Assembly (NCBI GenBank): GCA_041583135.1
Contig: JBFHGJ010000149.1
Span: forward strand, 1 to 11,334
Direction of reading: 5' to 3'
DNA length: 11,334 nt
Source: JABSOG01 sp041583135
GTDB lineage: Bacteria > Pseudomonadota > Gammaproteobacteria > Enterobacterales > Alteromonadaceae
Position 1 is the first letter of the stretch; the number at the start of each line of letters is the position of its first letter. Made by a program: the position numbers and the translations under genes. Below, in pieces: positions 5,620 to 11,334 of the stretch. The notes under the pieces were generated by a model. The model saw only the letters and a program-made list of their open reading frames with translations, did not search any database and was not told the DNA's origin.

Positions 5620-8307
5620 TCATTGCAACGCTTCTCCTTCGGCGCAGCTTTCACATAGCGCAATAAACGCCTGAGTAGACTCGGCCGCTTGGTCGATATC
5701 GCCTTGACTGACAAAACGCTCAATACTCGCCGCTTTCTCCGTCAACTGCGGATAACCCAAGCTACCGGCGCTACCTTTGATAATATGGGCATGGGCCTTT
5801 AGATTTTCCCAATCGCCTTGCTTGAGATATTGTTTAAAGGTGAAGATCACATCAGGTAAACCGGCTTTAAAATTGTCTTTTAACTGCAATATCGCACTGT
5901 CGTTTTGAATGTTGCTCACCAGCAGATCAATCGACTCGCTGTCCTCGGCGCTGTCGTTTAGATACTTAGACACCTTGGCAAAAAAGTTCTCCTGCTGAAT
6001 CGGCTTGGCCAGCGTATCGTCAAAGCCGATACGTAAATACTCGTCGATATCCTCTTTCATGATGTTGGCGGTCAAGGCAATAATAGGACAATCGATACCT
6101 GATTGACGTAGCAGCTCGACAGCCTCTGAGCCACCCATCTGCGGCATCTGAATATCCATTAAAATCAAATCATAGTGTTCTGAAATCGCCGATTCGACGG
6201 CTTTAATACCATTATCGACAATCTCACATTCCACTCCTAAGCGGCTTAGCAATAACTCTATCAAATACTGATTGTCAACATTGTCCTCGGCCACCAATAC
6301 CGCGCACTCACCGAACTTTTCCATAAAATTCAGTTCGGCAGGTTTGAGGGTTTCGGTCGAAGGAATGGCATCAACCATATTCAACGTGGCATTACCAGCA
6401 GGGAGGATCACATCAAAGCGGCTACCCAAGCCTTTAATGCTCTCAACCGTCAAATTACCATGCATTAATTGCGTGAGTTTTTTCGAGATCACCAGCCCCA
6501 AGCCACTGCCGCCAAACTTACGAGTAATACTTGAATCAGCCTGCACAAAAGGCTGGAATAGTCGGCTCAACTCCTTATCACTCATCCCTATCCCGCTATC
6601 TTGTACTGAAAAGCGCATCTCGTGGGCCTTATCATCAAAGCTGACAGTCAAAGAAACATCGCCATAGCGGGTAAATTTCACCGCGTTAGAACACAAGTTG
6701 AGCAAGATCTGCCTAAGACGAATAAGATCGCCATTGATGATCTGTGGTAGCGGAAACTCATAGTAAATGGCAAATTCCAGCGCTTTTTCTTGTGCCAACG
6801 GCACATTGATTGACTCGATGTCATTGAGCAGTTCAAACAGATTAATGGGCTTATATTCTAGCTCCAACTTGTCCGCTTCAATTTTTGATAAATCTAAAAT
6901 ATCGTTGATCAAATGCAGTAAATGCTGGCCGCTACGTTGTACTCGACCTAAAAAGTCGAGCTGCGCTTGGCGGTCGATACGCTCACTCATCGCCTGCTCG
7001 GTAAAACCGATAATGGCGGTAAGCGGCGTACGGATCTCATGACTCATATTGGCCAAAAAGGTACTTTTTAGTTCATTGGCCATTTCGGCATTTTGCCGTG
7101 CCTCCAGCAAGGCCTGATTGGAATTTTCCAGTTCACGGTTGGCATCTTTAAGGGCCTTGGTGCGACCAAATATCTTCTCCTCCAAATGCACCTTGTTTTC
7201 TTCTTCGCGCTGACGATAAGCCTTGAGCTGTCTCACCATGACATTAAACGAAGAATACAACTCTCCTATTTCGTCTTGCTGCTGCACATCTAAATGCACA
7301 TCCAGATTACCTTTGCCCACGGCCCGTTTCGCCATGGTCAATTCCGCAATGGGTTGTAATACCAAAGTTTTTAAAAAGTAATACAGTAAAAAGGGCACCA
7401 TAAACACCACGACAAAAGTGGTGACGATGGATACCACCCCTAAGATCTCGCGCTCTGCACTCAATTCCTCTTTGGCAATGCCAATAAACAGCAGGTGACC
7501 ATCATTCAGCCGCGCCGCCTGATACTGCATATCAATGCCCTTTTCGCTCACATTCACCAAGTTGTCACTGTTTAGACCGGCTTTCACCTCATTAAAGATA
7601 TGCGGCGGTAGCAAAGTGCCTTGCAAGTATGACTGAGCAGAAAACAGCACCATGCCTTTATCATTGGTAATAAAATGAACGCCGGAAGATCCGTAGTTTT
7701 GATGAACCACATCGATTACCGCCGAGGGTCGCACCGTAAACAGCAGGTATCCCCAGAACTTCGGTAAAATACTGGTTTGCTCCATTTTGGCGTAAAGCTT
7801 TTTGGCATATAGCAATGCCAACTCATCGTTGTCCGGGTTGGTGACATAGAACATGCCCTGTTCCTGCGCCATCATACTGAGCTGTTCAAAATAGTCCGTT
7901 TGGCTTTCATCGACACTTAGATTTTTTGCCGAGTCGGTGGTAAAGCGCACCGCTTCGAGCCCTTTGACATTTAACAATCGGATCTCATAAAAGTCTTGAT
8001 AGGATGAAGCATATTGTGAAAACGTATCGACAATCAGCGGTTTAAGACCTTGATTGCCTTTTGGATTATCACTATTGATATACTGCTCAATCAGTCTCGA
8101 TTTACCAAGTAAGGTCGCAATCGACTCAATGTTGCGGTAATAGTTTTCAATGGTTTGACGATTTTGCGCCAAGATCCCGTTCAGTTGCGATTTGGCTTGT
8201 TGCTGCGTGTTTTTGACCGTGCTGTAATAAGAAAAACTACCGAGCAACATCAGTGGCAAGATAACCAATGGCAGCATATAAAGGAGAATTTTCTGACTTA
8301 TCTTCAT
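5620..8307 (-). CDS. Membrane hybrid sensor histidine kinase with REC and HPt domains
   Basis: This 895-residue inner-membrane kinase should pass phosphate His-Asp-His to a separate response regulator. Numbered from the ATG at 8307: membrane segment 6-26, a periplasmic region of about 260 residues that looks like a double Cache sensor, second membrane segment 289-312, HAMP 312-364, coiled coil to about 415, and HisKA with H423 in MSHEIRTPLTAI. The ATPase domain has N541 in NLCSNAVKF, DSGIGM at 570-575 and GGSGLGL at 599-605. REC has E674, D675, phospho-acceptor D718, T746 and K768. HPt has H841 in HIIKGSAGSLG. All catalytic residues are present. A TTG at 8329-8331 would add eight residues but has no ribosome site. 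The end overlaps the longest motX frame by four bases. Signal and partner are unknown, and no response regulator gene is in the window. Confidence 0.93.
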   Translation of the reverse strand: MKISQKILLYMLPLVILPLMLLGSFSYYSTVKNTQQQAKSQLNGILAQNRQTIENYYRNIESIATLLGKSRLIEQYINSDNPKGNQGLKPLIVDTFSQYASSYQDFYEIRLLNVKGLEAVRFTTDSAKNLSVDESQTDYFEQLSMMAQEQGMFYVTNPDNDELALLYAKKLYAKMEQTSILPKFWGYLLFTVRPSAVIDVVHQNYGSSGVHFITNDKGMVLFSAQSYLQGTLLPPHIFNEVKAGLNSDNLVNVSEKGIDMQYQAARLNDGHLLFIGIAKEELSAEREILGVVSIVTTFVVVFMVPFLLYYFLKTLVLQPIAELTMAKRAVGKGNLDVHLDVQQQDEIGELYSSFNVMVRQLKAYRQREEENKVHLEEKIFGRTKALKDANRELENSNQALLEARQNAEMANELKSTFLANMSHEIRTPLTAIIGFTEQAMSERIDRQAQLDFLGRVQRSGQHLLHLINDILDLSKIEADKLELEYKPINLFELLNDIESINVPLAQEKALEFAIYYEFPLPQIINGDLIRLRQILLNLCSNAVKFTRYGDVSLTVSFDDKAHEMRFSVQDSGIGMSDKELSRLFQPFVQADSSITRKFGGSGLGLVISKKLTQLMHGNLTVESIKGLGSRFDVILPAGNATLNMVDAIPSTETLKPAELNFMEKFGECAVLVAEDNVDNQYLIELLLSRLGVECEIVDNGIKAVESAISEHYDLILMDIQMPQMGGSEAVELLRQSGIDCPIIALTANIMKEDIDEYLRIGFDDTLAKPIQQENFFAKVSKYLNDSAEDSESIDLLVSNIQNDSAILQLKDNFKAGLPDVIFTFKQYLKQGDWENLKAHAHIIKGSAGSLGYPQLTEKAASIERFVSQGDIDQAAESTQAFIALCESCAEGEALQ

Positions 8308-8346
8308 CTGCCGTAAACCTGACGCACCCAAGCAGTTGTTTTAGTT

Positions 8347-8359
8347 ACTATACACTATA
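8347..8359 (-). promoter_or_regulatory. Possible -10 region for the sensor kinase gene
   Basis: The 75 bases between the aminopeptidase terminator hairpin (8383-8410) and the kinase ATG are AT-rich. They contain TATAGT twice, at 8347-8352 and 8354-8359 on the minus strand. No good -35 stands at the right distance. A promoter is expected here because a terminator lies directly upstream, but the boxes are only suggestive. Confidence 0.3.
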
Positions 8360-8382
8360 TATGAAATAGCCGATAAGAACAG

Positions 8383-8410
8383 AAAAGGTGCCCAACATTG
8401 AGCACCTTTT
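8383..8410 (-). terminator. Rho-independent terminator after the M17 aminopeptidase
   Basis: On the minus strand AAAAGGTGC, a ten-base loop and GCACCTTTT form a perfect nine-pair stem, with the U-run being the end of the stem itself (CTTTTCTGTT). It starts 10 bases after the aminopeptidase stop. Because both arms are A/T-flanked it could work in both directions, but no plus-strand gene ends here. Confidence 0.8.
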
Positions 8411-8420
8411 AAAGCGGGAA

Positions 8421-9965
8421 TTACTTGAGGAAAGTCGCAGCCAACGCAGTGACGGCCGCAGCAGTAGGTTTACCGTGTTGCCAGTCTCCCCCCTCGACAC
8501 CACTACCGGCGATATCGACATGAATATAAGGCAACGATACCGCCGCGTCACAGCCATGCTTATCAATACCGCTGGAAATGGCCAAAAATGCCATTGGGAA
8601 CTGATGACCACGAGGGGTCACCGCAGATGCCGCGTTATTGCAAGACATCACATCATCGGCTCTGGTGTGCGGCGCAATAAACGACCAGTCTTCACGGCGC
8701 GAACGAGAGATCTCACACGGGTCGCCCCACAAGTCCCCTTGATAAACCATTTGTTGTGACAAACCATCACGACGTGCAGGACCATTTTCCACCAATGCGG
8801 TATAAGGCCCAACCGCGCGCGCGGCGTGACCGGTTAAGGTCGCCACAGAAAACAGCTTTGGATTGACTGAAGTTAATGCGTCTTCGCGTAAGTGAGACAA
8901 CAAGTCACCCAGTACCAAACGACCTTCGGCATCGGTATTACCGATACGAACACGCACATTGGCATGGCTGGTAATGATCTCATCAGGCACAAAAGCATCA
9001 GAGCCGATACTGTTACGCACCGCGCCGATTTCAGCAATCACCTTAACACCGGCCGGTTTATACTCAGCAACGGTTTTTAAGAAACCGGCAACTGAGGCGC
9101 CGCCCCCCTTGTCTCGGCTCATACCTGCCATGTGGCCGCCAACTTTAAGATCAACCCCACCAGTGTCATACACCAAACCTTTACCGGCAAGCAGCAAAGT
9201 TTGCTCGATGTCGCCACCGCCGGTGTATTCTAAACGGATCACCCTAGGCTGATGACGTTTTACCGCAAGAGACGCTCTGGCCACCGCCATCAACATTGGA
9301 TAGTCTCGACATAAGGTATCGACATCATCGATAACCGTCACCTTAACATCAGTATCGGCAAAAGCATCTTGGCAATACTCAGCAAATTTAGGCGGCGCCA
9401 TACGTTCAGGCTCAGTACCACATAAATCACGCGCCAAACGACGGCCAGACTCCAGCGCCTCGAGCCAACCTTTGTCGATATCATGACCATGATAGATACC
9501 AATTTGAGTGATCGGCTCTAAATTATCTTCGCGACATTCGCGTGCCTCTAACGGCTGCCACAATGCCTGCGCTGAGCTTAAATAAGCAACCTCGGCGGCA
9601 AATCGAAATAATTCGTTTTCAGGTGCGCCCATCACCCACAACAGTGGCGACTTGGCCCCTGCACTGGCCGCCATAGCCAATGCCGAATTGGCAGCATCGC
9701 CAAAGTTACGGGCATCACTATAATCATTGTGTACATCACCTGCCGGTGCCAACACTAAACGCTTGCCGGGCGCATCGTCGCAAATCAGTAAAACCGTTTG
9801 CTGACCAATACGACTATCGACAGCTTTGGCCGATTGAATGAAAGAATCAATGGACGGGGTTTGGTGCAATTCGAACTGAGGTGCCACTACCACCAAACAA
9901 TCCCACTGTCCAGAACTAAGCGCGCTTTGAATGTCAGCGACATTCACCGCTTGAGGATAAGCCAT
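8421..9965 (-). CDS. M17-family metallo-aminopeptidase (leucyl aminopeptidase-like)
   Basis: M17 enzymes are cytoplasmic, two-metal hexamers that release N-terminal amino acids from peptides. The chosen form has 514 residues and starts MAYPQAVNVAD at the ATG 9963-9965, with AAAGG about 11 bases upstream. The frame stays open 58 codons further upstream, but that part is low-quality sequence lying over the likely promoter. The C-terminal catalytic domain carries the full metal set: K262 and D267 (GKGLVYDTGG), D285 (SRDKGG), D345 and E347 in the signature NTDAEGRL. Catalytic K274 and R349 are also present. Spacings match bovine and E. coli enzymes almost exactly. The N-terminal 180 residues are less familiar, so this is probably a side branch of the family and not pepA itself. 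It has its own terminator, so it is probably a single-gene unit. Substrate is not predictable. Confidence 0.9.
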   Translation of the reverse strand: MAYPQAVNVADIQSALSSGQWDCLVVVAPQFELHQTPSIDSFIQSAKAVDSRIGQQTVLLICDDAPGKRLVLAPAGDVHNDYSDARNFGDAANSALAMAASAGAKSPLLWVMGAPENELFRFAAEVAYLSSAQALWQPLEARECREDNLEPITQIGIYHGHDIDKGWLEALESGRRLARDLCGTEPERMAPPKFAEYCQDAFADTDVKVTVIDDVDTLCRDYPMLMAVARASLAVKRHQPRVIRLEYTGGGDIEQTLLLAGKGLVYDTGGVDLKVGGHMAGMSRDKGGGASVAGFLKTVAEYKPAGVKVIAEIGAVRNSIGSDAFVPDEIITSHANVRVRIGNTDAEGRLVLGDLLSHLREDALTSVNPKLFSVATLTGHAARAVGPYTALVENGPARRDGLSQQMVYQGDLWGDPCEISRSRREDWSFIAPHTRADDVMSCNNAASAVTPRGHQFPMAFLAISSGIDKHGCDAAVSLPYIHVDIAGSGVEGGDWQHGKPTAAAVTALAATFLK

Positions 9966-10018
9966 AATAAAATAAACCTTTACAGAGTTTTTCTGACTGG
10001 GGTGAATATTATTGTTTT

Positions 10019-10043
10019 GACCATTATTAACCATTATATGGTC
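10019..10043 (-). promoter_or_regulatory. Candidate promoter and operator of the aminopeptidase gene
   Basis: A perfect TATAAT lies at 10033-10038 on the minus strand, about 70 bases before the chosen start; the -35 is weak. It is embedded in a repeated structure. On the plus strand ACCATTAT occurs at 10020-10027 and again at 10030-10037 (10-base period, one helical turn), and GACCAT (10019-10024) faces ATGGTC (10038-10043). Such a layout over a -10 box would suit a repressor site. Regulator unknown. Confidence 0.4.
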
Positions 10044-10182
10044 TGGAACAATAGGTACTGCTGGACCGACAACCCTGTTTGTAACATTTTGCTTACTTTT
10101 CAGGCAAAGCGATGGTCCAATCCCCAACAATCGGCCCAAGGTATTGGTAAAACCTGGTAATGTTGGAGCATGTTCCCGTTAA

Positions 10183-10198
10183 ATTAGCATCAGCTAAT
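10183..10198. other. Perfect small hairpin in the dinB-aminopeptidase gap
   Basis: ATTAGC, a four-base loop and GCTAAT form a six-pair stem. On the minus strand it is followed by TTTAACGG, so it could be a weak terminator for dinB transcripts. It lies in the 406-base gap (9966-10371), where I find no gene. Confidence 0.35.
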
Positions 10199-10232
10199 GG
10201 TCGCTTTATCCTTATATTTCATAGGGATTTAA

Positions 10233-10266
10233 GTGTTCGCTTCGCGAAAAACACGGGTTCTTACCC
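10233..10266. other. Adjacent hairpins downstream of dinB
   Basis: Two small inverted repeats stand side by side. GTGTTCGC faces GCGAAAAACAC with a three-base bulge and a TTC loop (10233-10254), and GGGT faces ACCC with a four-base loop (10255-10266). They lie about 105-140 bases after the dinB stop. Neither has a U-run on either strand, so they may shape the 3' end of the dinB mRNA and not act as classical terminators. Confidence 0.35.
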
Positions 10267-10371
10267 ATTCTGATTTCAGAGTAATGTGTGCATTTATTAT
10301 GTTTAGGCAATTGACGTCCGATAACTAACCTTAGCCTAGGTTTGCCACACTACAGCTAATTCACTATGAGA

Positions 10372-11334
10372 TTAATCAAACGGCAGTGCCAGCTGATTGA
10401 CGACCGGCTGCTCTGCAATACCTAGATTTAACCCCAGCAATCGCACTCTTTTACCACCGCCTCGGGCAAACCCCTTGGCCAGCAGCGCCTCAAAAACCCC
10501 TTTGTCCAGCTCATGTCCATGTTGGTCCACAGTGGTCGCGGTAAAATCGGCAAATTTGATCTTAACCCCAAGCTTATTCACCCGATGTCCAAGTTCAGTA
10601 CGTTCCAGCCGAACCTTTAGTTCATCATATAATGCAGCAATTTTTCCCCGGCATTGCTCAAGCGTTGACAAGTCATGCTCATAAGTATGCTCGACCCCGA
10701 CAGATTTGCGCACTCGTTCAAGAGTGAGTTCCCGCTCATCAATGCCTTGGGCTCGTCGCCTTAGCACATCGGCAAATTGGCCAAAGTTATTGCTCAGCAA
10801 GGCAAGATCGCAATCCATCACGTCTTGTCCGGTATGCAAACCCAAATCATGTAACTTTTGCAAAGTGACTTTACCGACACCTGGAATTTTCTTGAGATCT
10901 AAAGCCAAAGCAAACGACTTAACCTTATTTGGTGGGATAACAAAATAGCCGTTGGGCTTGTTCTCGTCGGAGGCGATTTTGGCAAGAAACTTAACCGGCG
11001 CAATGCCGGCAGAGGCCGTTAGGCCGGTTTCTTCATATATCGCTCGGCGAATATCATTAGCAATGAGCGTGGCACTACCTTGAAAGAGCTTACTGTCAGA
11101 AACATCTAAAAACGCCTCATCAAGCGATAACGGCTCAATTTTGTCGGTATAGCGTTCAAAGATCTCTCGAATTTGCTTCGAAACCTCTTTATACACAGAC
11201 ATTCGACCAGAAATGATTTTAAGGTTAGGACACAACTTAAATGCTTGAGCATTCGGCATAGCAGAGCGCACGCCAAACTGCCGCGCCACATAATTGGCCG
11301 TACATAATACACCACGTTTGCTCTGCCCGCCCAC
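10372..11334 (-). CDS. dinB: DNA polymerase IV (DinB), 5' end cut by window edge
   Basis: DinB is the Y-family polymerase that bypasses N2-guanine and other lesions, is error-prone, and in most relatives is induced by the SOS response. The window holds 320 codons; the first in-window codon is GTG, which is an internal Val of the real protein and not a start. By comparison with E. coli DinB (351 residues) about 30 residues are missing, including the first metal-binding aspartate. The remaining catalytic pair is in EPLSLDEAFLDV (window residues 72 and 73, equivalent to D103 and E104). Other family blocks are SAMPNAQAFKLCP, ASAGIAPVKFLAKIASDENK, the helix-hairpin-helix KIPGVGKVTLQKL and RKSVGVEHTYEHD at the start of the little-finger domain. 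The C-terminal QLALPFD is a beta-clamp binding motif. The promoter and any LexA box lie outside the window. Confidence 0.96.
   Translation of the reverse strand: MGGQSKRGVLCTANYVARQFGVRSAMPNAQAFKLCPNLKIISGRMSVYKEVSKQIREIFERYTDKIEPLSLDEAFLDVSDSKLFQGSATLIANDIRRAIYEETGLTASAGIAPVKFLAKIASDENKPNGYFVIPPNKVKSFALALDLKKIPGVGKVTLQKLHDLGLHTGQDVMDCDLALLSNNFGQFADVLRRRAQGIDERELTLERVRKSVGVEHTYEHDLSTLEQCRGKIAALYDELKVRLERTELGHRVNKLGVKIKFADFTATTVDQHGHELDKGVFEALLAKGFARGGGKRVRLLGLNLGIAEQPVVNQLALPFD

Noticed and set aside
5525..5623. Sigma-28 (FliA) box upstream of motX
   Set aside because: TAAAG is present near 5607-5611 but no GCCGATAA-like -10 follows at the right distance.
8308..8331. TTG start eight codons upstream for the sensor kinase
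   Set aside because: No ribosome site precedes it, and the ATG at 8307 gives a normal MKISQKILLY membrane-protein start.
8388..8759. Plus-strand open frame of 123 codons opposite the aminopeptidase 3' end
   Set aside because: It begins inside the terminator hairpin and runs antisense to conserved M17 sequence; the product looks random and Arg-rich.
9966..10139. 58-codon N-terminal extension of the aminopeptidase
   Set aside because: The frame is open, but the added residues do not resemble an M17 N-terminus and they cover the TATAAT and operator-like repeats. The ATG at 9965 has an AAAGG site.
11332..11334. GTG as the start of dinB
   Set aside because: Homology with E. coli DinB shows that this Val is internal, about residue 31; the true start lies beyond the window.

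Overview
The window reads as chromosome of a free-living gammaproteobacterium with a sodium-driven polar flagellum, most likely a marine Alteromonadales member close to Shewanella, or otherwise Vibrio-like. The reasons are a MotX-type flagellar motor protein, an RNase R and RlmB pair very like the enterobacterial proteins, and moderate GC. The species call is inference. All eight genes lie on the minus strand, so transcription runs from high to low coordinates.

In order of transcription: (1) the 3' nine-tenths of dinB (DNA polymerase IV), cut by the right edge; (2) a 406-base non-coding gap with several small hairpins and a likely promoter; (3) an M17-family metallo-aminopeptidase with its own hairpin terminator; (4) a large membrane hybrid sensor kinase (sensor, HAMP, HisKA, HATPase, REC, HPt); (5) motX, whose reading frame overlaps the kinase stop by four bases if the longest start is used, and which has a sigma-54-like element just inside that overlap; (6) a hairpin terminator and a 240-base gap with a good -10 box; (7) rnr and rlmB, a tight two-gene RNA-processing operon; (8) two tandem lipoproteins that are diverged copies of one another, the second cut by the left edge.

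The best-understood parts are rnr-rlmB (RNA decay and 23S rRNA methylation) and motX (stator assembly at the polar flagellum). The kinase and motX may be co-expressed, and a separate sigma-54-type promoter may uncouple motX from the kinase. The lipoprotein pair has no function I can assign. I see no mobile element, CRISPR array, tRNA or rRNA, and no clearly undescribed multi-gene system. The most interesting points are the lipoprotein pair, the kinase-motX junction and the repeated motif at the aminopeptidase promoter.
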